From NCBI GenBank assembly GCA_018895795.1, contig JAHINZ010000103.1, positions 1 to 5,987 of the forward strand: DNA of 5,987 bases, read 5' to 3'. The translations under genes were made by a program, and so were the position numbers. The notes under the pieces were generated by a model. It made no database searches and was not told where the DNA came from. It worked only from the letters and a program-made list of their open reading frames with translations. Within the stretch, counting starts at the first letter, position 1. Each line of letters begins with the position of its first letter. Source of the stretch: Alphaproteobacteria bacterium. Its GTDB lineage: Bacteria > Pseudomonadota > Alphaproteobacteria > Caulobacterales > Caulobacteraceae. Below, piece by piece: positions 1 through 5,987 of this stretch.

Positions 1-1
1 G

Positions 2-886
2 ACGGTCATCGCCTTCACCAACGGCTTCCACGGCATGACCCTGGGCGCGCTGTCCTGTACGGGCAACGCCACCAAGCGGGCCGGCGCCGGCGTACCGCTG
101 GGCCATGTCAGCCATCAGCCCTATGACGGCTATTTCGGTCCTGAAGTCGACACCGCCGACTTGCTGGACCAGAAGCTTTCTGACCCTTCGAGCGGGCTGG
201 ACGCGCCGGCCGCGATCCTGCTGGAAACCGTGCAAGGCGAGGGCGGGCTGAACGCCGCGTCGCCCGAATGGCTGCGCAAGATCGCCCAGATCGCCGAGCG
301 TCACGGCGCCCTGCTGATCGTCGATGACATCCAGGCGGGCTGCGGCCGCACCGGCGGCTTCTTCAGCTTCGAGGGCATGGGCTTCACGCCCGACATCATC
401 ACCCTGGCCAAGTCGCTGTCGGGGATGGGCCTGCCGTTCGCCCTGACCCTGATCCGTCCCGAACTCGACCAGTGGACGCCGGGCGAGCACAACGGCACGT
501 TCCGGGGCAACAACCACGCCTTCGTCACCGCCACGGCCGCCCTGAACACCTTCTGGCGGGACGGCGCCTTCGAAGCCGACGTCCAGCGGCGCGGCGACTA
601 TCTGGGCCGGCGTCTGGAGGCCATGGCCACGGAATTTGGCCTGTCGACCCGCGGCCGGGGCATGATGCGGGGGCTGAATGTCGGCACCGGCGAGATCGCC
701 GACCAGATCACCAGCGTCGCGTTCGCGCGCGGCCTGATCATCGAAACCAGCGGCGCCCATGACGAGATCGTCAAGGTGCTCGCCCCGCTCACCATCGAGG
801 ATGACCTCTTCGCGAGGGGGCTGGACATTGTCGAGGACTGCGTTCGCGCGGCCATGGCCCGCGCCTACGGCGTCGCGGCGGAATAG
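2..886 (+). CDS. ectB: L-2,4-diaminobutyrate:2-oxoglutarate transaminase EctB, 3' part (N-terminus outside window)
   Basis: EctB is a cytoplasmic PLP-dependent class III aminotransferase. It transfers an amino group from glutamate to L-aspartate-beta-semialdehyde, giving 2,4-diaminobutyrate, the first committed step of ectoine synthesis. The frame is open from base 2, and its first codons (TVIAFTNGFHGMTLGALS) already match the family interior, so the first in-frame ATG at base 35 is internal and not the start. Visible landmarks, numbered within the 294-residue fragment, are the cofactor-binding DDIQAGCGRTG (108-118), the Schiff-base lysine in LAKSLSG (K137) and the GTFRGNNHAF segment typical of EctB. 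EctB proteins are about 420-430 residues, so roughly 130 N-terminal residues are missing. The stop is followed after 9 bases by ectC. GABA or ornithine aminotransferases share the fold, but the ectC-ectD context and the DDIQAGCGRTG form settle the identity. Confidence 0.96.
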   Translation, partial: TVIAFTNGFHGMTLGALSCTGNATKRAGAGVPLGHVSHQPYDGYFGPEVDTADLLDQKLSDPSSGLDAPAAILLETVQGEGGLNAASPEWLRKIAQIAERHGALLIVDDIQAGCGRTGGFFSFEGMGFTPDIITLAKSLSGMGLPFALTLIRPELDQWTPGEHNGTFRGNNHAFVTATAALNTFWRDGAFEADVQRRGDYLGRRLEAMATEFGLSTRGRGMMRGLNVGTGEIADQITSVAFARGLIIETSGAHDEIVKVLAPLTIEDDLFARGLDIVEDCVRAAMARAYGVAAE

Positions 887-890
887 GAGA
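884..890 (+). promoter_or_regulatory. Ribosome binding site of ectC
   Basis: TAGGAGA overlaps the ectB stop codon and lies 5 bases before the ectC ATG. This is consistent with translational coupling of ectC to ectB. The spacing is read directly; coupling is inferred. Confidence 0.7.
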
Positions 891-895
891 CCAAC

Positions 896-1309
896 ATGAT
901 TATTCGGAAACTGGACGCGATCCGCTCGACCGATCGCAACGTGAAGAGTGAGGGCTGGGAAAGCGCCCGCCTGCTGCTCAAGGACGACGGCATGGGCTTC
1001 TCGTTCCACATCACCACCATGTACGCCGGCGAAGAGCTGCGCATGCACTACAAGAACCATCTGGAGTCAGTCTTCGTCATCAGCGGCGAAGGCACGATCG
1101 AGGATCTGGCGACCGGCCAAGTCCACGAGCTGAAGCCGGGCACGGTCTATGCGCTGAACGCCCACGATCGGCATATTGTCCGACCCAGGACCGATATCGT
1201 CACCGCCTGCGCGTTCAATCCGCCGGTCACCGGCCGCGAGGTGCATGACGAGACCGGAGCCTATCCCGCCGACACCGACCAAGCGCCCGTCGCGGCGCTG
1301 AGTCATTGA
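896..1309 (+). CDS. ectC: L-ectoine synthase EctC
   Basis: EctC is a small cytoplasmic cupin enzyme. It closes the ring of N-gamma-acetyl-2,4-diaminobutyrate with loss of water, giving ectoine. The 137 residues are the normal family length. The ATG is preceded by a good ribosome binding site, and the N-terminus (MIIRKLDAIRSTDRNV) is typical. Residues known from structural work on ectoine synthase fall at the expected positions: iron ligands E57, Y85 and H93; catalytic Y52 and H93; substrate-contact positions W21, R25, T40, F107 and E115. Position 38 is His, within FSFHITT. The cupin core covers about residues 33-110, including HYKNHLESVFVISGEG. The gene sits between ectB (9 bases) and ectD (23 bases), in standard ectBCD order. 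The C-terminal tail after about residue 121 is variable in the family. No defect is seen. Confidence 0.98.
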   Translation: MIIRKLDAIRSTDRNVKSEGWESARLLLKDDGMGFSFHITTMYAGEELRMHYKNHLESVFVISGEGTIEDLATGQVHELKPGTVYALNAHDRHIVRPRTDIVTACAFNPPVTGREVHDETGAYPADTDQAPVAALSH

Positions 1310-1316
1310 GCGCTTC

Positions 1317-1323
1317 GGGAGGG
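1317..1323 (+). promoter_or_regulatory. Ribosome binding site that fixes the ectD start
   Basis: GGGAGGG is a strong Shine-Dalgarno sequence 9 bases before the ATG at 1333. It lies inside the 9-codon extension that a TTG start at 1306 would create, so it supports 1333 as the start of ectD. Confidence 0.75.
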
Positions 1324-1332
1324 CCTGATCCG

Positions 1333-2247
1333 ATGAAAGATCTCTACCCTTCACGCCAGGAGGCGAACGCCCGATTGCTTCCTCGAACCGATCCGGTGGT
1401 TCATGGCGCCTGGACCCCCGACGCGCCGATCACCCAGGAGCAGGCGGCCCAGTTCGACGCCGACGGCTATCTGGTGCTGGACCAACTGTTCGGCCCCGAG
1501 GCGCTGGCCCTGCTACAGGCCGAGGCCCACACGCTGTTGAACACCCCCGGGGCGCTGGCCCCCGAAACGATCATCACCGAGCCGGATAGCCGCGACGTGC
1601 GCTCGATCTTCCAGGTCCATGACCAGAGCGCCGTCATGGCGCGGCTGGCCGCAGACGATCGCCTGGCCGAGGTCGCGCGGTTCCTGCTGGGCGACGAGGT
1701 CTACATCCACCAGTCGCGGCTGAACTATAAACCCGGCTTCAAAGGCAAGGAGTTCTACTGGCACTCCGACTTCGAGACCTGGCACGTCGAGGACGGCATG
1801 CCGCGCATGCGGGCCCTGTCGATGTCGGTGCTACTGGCGCCTAACACGGCCAATAACGGGCCGCTGATGCTGATCCCCGGATCGCATCGCGTGTTTCTGA
1901 CCTGCGTCGGCGAAACCCCCGAGGACCATTATCTGAGCTCGCTGAAGAAGCAGGAATACGGCGTTCCCGACGAGGAAAGCCTGACCCAGATGGTGCGGGA
2001 GCACGGGATCGTGGCTCCGACCGGCGAGCCGGGCACGGTGGTGATCTTCGACTGCAACACCATGCATGGCTCGAACGGCAACATCACGCCGCTGCCCCGG
2101 GCCAACGCCTTCTTTGTCTACAACGCCCTGTCCAACGCTTTGGTCCGGCCGTTCGGCGCCGCCAAGCCGCGCCCCCCCTTCATCGCCGCGCGCGACGTCA
2201 GGCCGCTCCTGAAATCGCCCGGCCTGCTGCAGGAGCGCGCCGCATGA
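1333..2247 (+). CDS. ectD: Ectoine 5-hydroxylase EctD (ectoine dioxygenase)
   Basis: EctD is a cytoplasmic non-haem Fe(II)/2-oxoglutarate dioxygenase of the PhyH superfamily. It converts ectoine to 5-hydroxyectoine with O2 and 2-oxoglutarate, releasing succinate and CO2. From the ATG at 1333 the protein has 304 residues, close to the usual 300 or so. The frame stays open upstream to a TTG at 1306, but the extra residues (MSASGGPDP) are unlike the family, whereas MKDLYPSRQE is the typical EctD N-terminus. The signature FYWHSDFETWHVEDGMP is intact. The iron triad reads H144, D146 and H245 (DCNTMHGSNGN), with R256 in the place of the 2-oxoglutarate-binding arginine. The spacing matches characterised EctD enzymes as I recall them. 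The stop overlaps the aspartokinase start by ATGA. Phytanoyl-CoA or proline hydroxylase is an unlikely alternative given the signature and context. Confidence 0.97.
   Translation: MKDLYPSRQEANARLLPRTDPVVHGAWTPDAPITQEQAAQFDADGYLVLDQLFGPEALALLQAEAHTLLNTPGALAPETIITEPDSRDVRSIFQVHDQSAVMARLAADDRLAEVARFLLGDEVYIHQSRLNYKPGFKGKEFYWHSDFETWHVEDGMPRMRALSMSVLLAPNTANNGPLMLIPGSHRVFLTCVGETPEDHYLSSLKKQEYGVPDEESLTQMVREHGIVAPTGEPGTVVIFDCNTMHGSNGNITPLPRANAFFVYNALSNALVRPFGAAKPRPPFIAARDVRPLLKSPGLLQERAA
2231..2235 (+). promoter_or_regulatory. Ribosome binding site of the aspartokinase gene, inside ectD
   Basis: AGGAG lies within the last codons of ectD, 8 bases before the ATG at 2244. It supports that start and, with the ATGA overlap, translational coupling of the two genes. 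Confidence 0.75.
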
Positions 2248-3686
2248 TCGGTTTTCACAGCGTCGAGAAGATCGGCGGCACGTCAATGGCCGCCACCCAG
2301 GCGGTGTTCGACAACGTCCTGATCGCCGGCCGGACCGGTCGTGATCTCTATGGCCGCATCTTCGTTGTCTCGGCCTATGCCGGGATGACCGACCTGCTGC
2401 TCGAGCACAAGAAGACCGGCGCGCCGGGCGTCTATGCCCGGTTCCTGGCCGACGACGAGGACGCCTCGTGGGAGGACGCTCTGAACGAGGTGAGCGCGGC
2501 GATGCGTGGCCGCAACGCCCAGATCTTCACGCGCCCCGAAAGCCGGGCCGAGGCTGATCTCTTTGTCGAGACACGCATCGGCGCGATGCGAACCTGTCTG
2601 GAGGACCTGGATCGTCTGCGCGGCCACGGCCATTTTCGCCTCACCGAGCCCTTGGTCACGGTCCGGGAGATGCTGGCTAGTCTGGGCGAGTTGCACTGCG
2701 CGCACAGCACCGCTCTGCTGCTGCGCGATCGCGGCGCGAACGCGGTTCTGGTCGACCTCACCGGCTGGGGCGAGTCGGTCCAGCCGACCCTTGACGAGCG
2801 GATCGAGAGCGCCTTCGTCGACATCGATCTGACCACTCAGATGCCCATCGTCACCGGCTATGCCGGCTGCGACGGCGGCATGGTGAGCCGTTATGAGCGG
2901 GGCTATACAGAGATGACCTTCTCGCGCCTGGCCGTGGTGACCAGGGCCCGCGAGGCCATCATTCACAAGGAGTTCCACCTCTCAAGCGCCGACCCGCGCG
3001 TGGTGGGGCCCGGCAAGGCCCAGAAGATCGGCCGGACGAACTATGACGTCGCCGATCAGCTGGCCAATCTGGGCATGGAGGCCATCCATCCCCGCGCCGG
3101 ACGCGGCCTGCGCCAGGCCGACATAGCCCTGCGGGTGAAAAACACCTTCGATCGCGAGGACGAGGGCACCCTGATCCGCGGCGACTATGTCTCCGACACC
3201 CCTCGGGTGGAGATCATCACCGGCCTGCGATCGCTGTTCGCTCTGCAGTTCTTCGAGCAGGACATGGTCGGAGAGAAGGGTTTTGACGCGGCCATCCTGG
3301 AGTGTCTGACGCGGCACAAGGCCTGGATCGTCAGCAAGTCCTCGAACGCCAATACGATCACCCACTACCTGGCCGCCAACGCCGCCACGGTGCGGCGGGT
3401 GATCGCCGATCTGGAAAAGCGCTTCACCACCGCGGCGATCTCGGCCCAGCCGGTCGCGATGGTGGCGGCGATCGGCAGCGACATCAACGAGCCGGGCCTG
3501 GTCACCCGCTCGATGGCCGCCCTGGCCAAGTCTGGGGTCGAGGTCATCGGGCTGCAGCACCAGATCCGCAATGTCGACGTGCAGTTCATCATCGCGCCCA
3601 AGGACTTCGACACGGCCATCCGCGCGCTGCACCAGGCCCTGATCACCGATTGCCCGTCCCTGGCGCGAGGTCGCAAGGCGGCGTGA
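2244..3686 (+). CDS. ask_ect: Ectoine-pathway aspartokinase (Ask_Ect)
   Basis: Aspartate kinase phosphorylates L-aspartate with ATP to beta-aspartyl phosphate, feeding aspartate semialdehyde to EctB. The 480-residue protein begins with an amino-acid kinase domain: KIGGTSM at 9-15, then SAYAGMTDLL, and GYTEMTFS from 220, followed by HKEFHLSSADPR at 241-252. Two C-terminal ACT regulatory domains follow, at about 331-395 (including SKSSNANTITHYLA) and about 404-475 (IGSDINEPGLVTRSMAAL). The ordinary LysC motifs KFGGTS and GRGGSD are replaced by KIGGTS and RGYTEMTFS, as expected of the specialised Ask_Ect branch found in ect clusters. That branch is reported to have feedback control different from housekeeping aspartokinases; this copy's sensitivity cannot be read from the sequence. 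The start overlaps the ectD stop (ATGA), so the two are almost certainly co-transcribed. No truncation or frameshift is visible. Confidence 0.95.
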   Translation: MIGFHSVEKIGGTSMAATQAVFDNVLIAGRTGRDLYGRIFVVSAYAGMTDLLLEHKKTGAPGVYARFLADDEDASWEDALNEVSAAMRGRNAQIFTRPESRAEADLFVETRIGAMRTCLEDLDRLRGHGHFRLTEPLVTVREMLASLGELHCAHSTALLLRDRGANAVLVDLTGWGESVQPTLDERIESAFVDIDLTTQMPIVTGYAGCDGGMVSRYERGYTEMTFSRLAVVTRAREAIIHKEFHLSSADPRVVGPGKAQKIGRTNYDVADQLANLGMEAIHPRAGRGLRQADIALRVKNTFDREDEGTLIRGDYVSDTPRVEIITGLRSLFALQFFEQDMVGEKGFDAAILECLTRHKAWIVSKSSNANTITHYLAANAATVRRVIADLEKRFTTAAISAQPVAMVAAIGSDINEPGLVTRSMAALAKSGVEVIGLQHQIRNVDVQFIIAPKDFDTAIRALHQALITDCPSLARGRKAA

Positions 3687-3702
3687 GGGAGCCTGACGCC
3701 GC

Positions 3703-4932
3703 ATGCTGAGCGCCATCCGCCCCTTGAGCAGCCTGTTGCTGGCGATCTTCATGCTGATGGCCGGCGCCGGGTTCATGGGAACCCTGCTGGGCCTCCGCAT
3801 GGAGGACGCCGGCCATGGCGCACCGATGATCGGCTTGCTGGCCACCGCCTATTTCTCCGGGTTGGCCCTGGGGTCGCGCCAGGTGTCGCGGGTGATCCAT
3901 AGGGTCGCGCATATCCGCGCCTTCGCCGCCTTCGTCGCGCTGCTGTCCGCCAGCACCCTGGCCTATTCGCTGCATCAGTCTTTGCCGTTGTGGATCGGCT
4001 TGCGGTTCATCGACGGGCTGTGCGTGGCCGGTGTCTATGTCTGCCTGGAGAGCTGGCTCAATGACCAGGCCGAGCCGCACGTCCGCGGCCTGGCCCTGGC
4101 CGCCTACATGATCGCCCTCTATGGCGGCCAGGGCCTGGGTCAGTTCCTGCTGCCGCTGTCGACCATCACGCCGTCGACGCCGTTGGTCGCGGCCTCGATC
4201 CTGATCTCGCTGTCGATCATTCCGATCGTTTTGACCCGCAACAAGAGTCCCAGCCTGCAGCCCACCCCACCCCTGCCGATGCGCAAGCTTTACGGCATTT
4301 CGCCGTTGGGCATGGTGGGCGCGGGGGCGACCGGCGTCATCCTGGGCGCGTTCTACGGCGTCGGCGCGGTCTATACCCATCGCTTGGGCCTGACCCTGCC
4401 GTCCACCGCCGCCTTTATGAGCACGGTGATCGTCGGCGGCGTGGCGCTGCAATGGCCGCTGGGCTGGCTGTCGGACCATTTCGATCGGCGGCGGGTGATC
4501 GTCGGGACACTGATCGGCGCGGTCCTGGCCACGGTCGGCATGGCAATCGTCGCCGCCGCCGGCCCGGCGCTCCTGGTGCTGGGGGCCTTGTTCGGCGGCT
4601 TCAGTTTCGCGCTCTATCCGCTGTGCGTCGCTCACGCCAACGACCATGTGTCGGCCGAACAGCGGGTGGCCGCTAGTGGCGGTCTGATCCTGGTCTATTC
4701 GCTGGGCGCGGCGGCGGGCCCCCTGTTGGGCGCCCTGGCCCTGAAGCAGTTTGGCCCGGCTGGACTGCCCGGCTTCATCGCCGCCTGCGCGGGCGTCGCC
4801 GTGATTTTCGCCCTCTGGCGCATGGCGGTCCGGGAGCCCGTGCCGTCCGACCGCCAGCAGTCCTATCAACTGCTACCCCGCACCACGCCGATGTCGGCCA
4901 TGCTCGACCCGCTGACCCCCGATGAAGCCTAG
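3703..4932 (+). CDS. YcaD-like major facilitator superfamily transporter, substrate unknown
   Basis: This is an inner-membrane secondary carrier of 409 residues, with about 12 hydrophobic segments judged by eye and no cleavable signal peptide. The overall pattern resembles E. coli YcaD, an orphan MFS member. Shared features are AYFSGLALGS in helix 2, RFIDGLCVAGVYVCLESWLND (R101 to about 121, acidic E116 inside helix 4), RGLALAAYM leading to GQGLGQFLL in helix 5, QWPLGWLSDHFDRRR (250-264) in the loop between helices 8 and 9, and FALYPLCVAHANDHV in helix 10. The first-half MFS loop motif is degenerate (SRQVSRVIHRV). The ATG follows GAGGGA (3685-3690) at a longish 12 bases; a later start is possible but would cut into helix 1. 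It lies 16 bases after ask_ect, so it is probably in the same transcript. That suggests a role with ectoines or their precursors, import or export, but nothing in the sequence fixes the substrate. The last 25 or so residues are hydrophilic and variable. Confidence 0.88.
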   Translation: MLSAIRPLSSLLLAIFMLMAGAGFMGTLLGLRMEDAGHGAPMIGLLATAYFSGLALGSRQVSRVIHRVAHIRAFAAFVALLSASTLAYSLHQSLPLWIGLRFIDGLCVAGVYVCLESWLNDQAEPHVRGLALAAYMIALYGGQGLGQFLLPLSTITPSTPLVAASILISLSIIPIVLTRNKSPSLQPTPPLPMRKLYGISPLGMVGAGATGVILGAFYGVGAVYTHRLGLTLPSTAAFMSTVIVGGVALQWPLGWLSDHFDRRRVIVGTLIGAVLATVGMAIVAAAGPALLVLGALFGGFSFALYPLCVAHANDHVSAEQRVAASGGLILVYSLGAAAGPLLGALALKQFGPAGLPGFIAACAGVAVIFALWRMAVREPVPSDRQQSYQLLPRTTPMSAMLDPLTPDEA

Positions 4933-4977
4933 TCCAGGGCCGCGGGCGCCTCTTCCAAAAAGCCTTGAGGACCATCC
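4933..4977 (+). other. Short gap between the two transporter genes
   Basis: This 45-base stretch is the longest non-coding interval. It holds a GC-rich run (GGGCCGCGGGCGCC) with no clean stem and no T-tract, so it does not look like a terminator. GAGGA at 4967-4971, 6 bases before the next ATG, is the ribosome binding site of the proP-like gene. I see no convincing promoter. Confidence 0.6.
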
Positions 4978-5987
4978 ATGAGCAGCGACGAAAGCCTTTC
5001 TCCGGCGTCATCTGAAACGCCCGTCTCCAAGGCCGCCCTGCATCGCGCCGTGGCGGCCTCGGCGATCGGCAACGCTACCGAGTGGTTCGACTATGGGATC
5101 TACGCCTATGGGGTGAGCTACATCTCCGCGGCGCTGTTTCCCGGCGAAGCCCAGCAGGCGACCCTGTTCGCCCTGGCCACCTTCGCGGTCTCGTTTCTGG
5201 TGCGCCCGCTGGGCGGATTCTTCTGGGGGCCGCTGGGCGATCGCCTGGGGCGAAAGGCCGTGCTGGCCGCCACCATCGTGATGATGGCCGCCGCGACGTT
5301 CTTCGTCGGTCTGCTGCCGACCTATCAGGCCGTCGGGTTCTGGGCGCCCCTGATGCTGGTGGTGCTGCGGATGATCCAGGGCTTCTCGACCGGCGGCGAA
5401 TATGGCGGCGCCGCGATCTTCATGGCCGAATACGCGCCCGACAGGCGGCGGGGCTTTTTCGGCAGTTTCCTGGAAGTCGGCACCCTGGCTGGCTTTTCCC
5501 TGGGGGCGCTGCTGATGCTGGGCGCGTCGCTGTTGCTGGGGGAGTCGGCGATGCACGCCTGGGGCTGGCGACTGCCGTTCCTGGTCGCCGCGCCTCTGGG
5601 CCTGGTCGGCCTCTATCTGCGGTCAAGGATCGCGGACACGCCGGTGTTCCGCGAGATCGAGGCGCAGGACCGGACGACCCAGGCCCGCGTCGGCCTCGCC
5701 GATCTGGTCCGGGGCTATTGGAGGCCGCTGTTGGTGATGAGCGGACTGGTCGTCGCCCTGAACGTCGTCAACTACACGTTGCTGAGCTACATGCCGACCT
5801 ATCTGGAGCGCCGCCTGGGACTGTCCACCCAGCAGGCGCTCGTGGCGCCGATCGTCGGCATGCTGTTCATGATGGTCATGCTGCCGTTCGCGGGAGCCCT
5901 GTCGGACAGGGTCGGCCGAAAGCCGCTGTGGTGGGTCTCGCTGGTCGGGCTGCTACTGTTCGTCACGCCGCTCTACCACCTGAGGGC
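4978..5987 (+). CDS. ProP-type osmolyte:H+ symporter, 5' part (C-terminus outside window)
   Basis: This is an inner-membrane MFS carrier of the metabolite:H+ symporter family. E. coli ProP, its best-known relative, imports proline, glycine betaine and ectoine when osmolality rises. The frame is open from the ATG to the window edge, giving 336 codons. After a short hydrophilic leader the protein reads IGNATEWFDYGIYAY (N32, E35, D38 in helix 1), VRPLGGFFWGPLGDRLGRK with the MFS loop motif at 87-93, QGFSTGGEYGGAAIFMAEYAPDRRRGF from residue 134, WGWRLPF, then YMPTYLERR and the second-half motif SDRVGRK at 309-315. Motif for motif this follows ProP closely. About 10 helices are present; the last ones and any osmosensing coiled-coil tail lie beyond the edge. 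Citrate, dicarboxylate or shikimate carriers of the same family are alternatives, but AEYAPDRRRGF and the ectoine context favour an osmolyte. It is likely the sixth visible gene of the operon. Confidence 0.9.
   Translation, partial: MSSDESLSPASSETPVSKAALHRAVAASAIGNATEWFDYGIYAYGVSYISAALFPGEAQQATLFALATFAVSFLVRPLGGFFWGPLGDRLGRKAVLAATIVMMAAATFFVGLLPTYQAVGFWAPLMLVVLRMIQGFSTGGEYGGAAIFMAEYAPDRRRGFFGSFLEVGTLAGFSLGALLMLGASLLLGESAMHAWGWRLPFLVAAPLGLVGLYLRSRIADTPVFREIEAQDRTTQARVGLADLVRGYWRPLLVMSGLVVALNVVNYTLLSYMPTYLERRLGLSTQQALVAPIVGMLFMMVMLPFAGALSDRVGRKPLWWVSLVGLLLFVTPLYHLR

Noticed and set aside
35..37. ATG at 35 as the start of ectB
   Set aside because: The upstream codons from base 2 already encode conserved EctB interior sequence (FTNGFHGM), so the gene is cut by the window edge and does not start here.
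2982..3845. Minus-strand open frame spanning the end of the aspartokinase and the start of the transporter
   Set aside because: It crosses a gene boundary, has low-complexity charged composition, and opposes well-conserved ACT domains. It is a compositional artefact.
3643..4869. Long open frame on the minus strand (about 408 codons) opposite the YcaD-like gene
   Set aside because: The translation is rich in Q, R, G, H and D with no domain or membrane pattern, which is the usual antisense shadow of a GC-rich gene. The + strand frame encodes a coherent MFS protein.
4933..4955. GC-rich run after the YcaD-like gene as a possible transcription terminator
   Set aside because: Only about three base pairs form in the attempted stem (AGG with CCT), and no T-tract follows, so it does not meet the form of an intrinsic terminator.
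5008..5556. Minus-strand open frame opposite the ProP-like gene
   Set aside because: The translation is a Q/R/G/H-rich string without recognisable motifs, whereas the + strand reads as ProP through the same bases.

Overview
The window is a GC-rich stretch, strongly biased to G/C in third codon positions, with six genes all on the + strand and almost no non-coding DNA. Gene content and order identify it as the downstream part of an ectoine/5-hydroxyectoine compatible-solute operon. The host is most likely an alphaproteobacterium (a Sphingomonadales or Caulobacterales type fits codon style and the EctD N-terminus), but this taxonomic call is an impression without a database search.

Layout: 2-886, 3' part of ectB (diaminobutyrate aminotransferase, N-terminus outside the window); 896-1309, ectC (ectoine synthase); 1333-2247, ectD (ectoine 5-hydroxylase; start moved from an in-frame TTG to an ATG with a good ribosome binding site); 2244-3686, the ectoine-specific aspartokinase (ask_ect), overlapping ectD by ATGA; 3703-4932, a YcaD-like MFS transporter of unknown substrate; 4978-5987, the 5' part of a ProP-type osmolyte:H+ symporter that runs off the window. 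The ectA gene expected in such operons would lie upstream of the window.

How they work together: Ask_Ect makes beta-aspartyl phosphate, which a housekeeping Asd (not here) converts to aspartate semialdehyde. EctB transaminates this to 2,4-diaminobutyrate, EctA (not visible) acetylates it, EctC cyclises the product to ectoine and EctD hydroxylates part of the pool to 5-hydroxyectoine. The ProP-like carrier would take up or recapture osmolytes. The YcaD-like carrier is the unexplained member; a role in moving ectoines or related metabolites is plausible but unproven.

No gap exceeds 46 bases, no terminator or internal promoter is convincing, and there are no RNA genes, mobile elements, repeats or CRISPR arrays. 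The core pathway is known biology; the least described part is the pair of unrelated MFS carriers appended to it.
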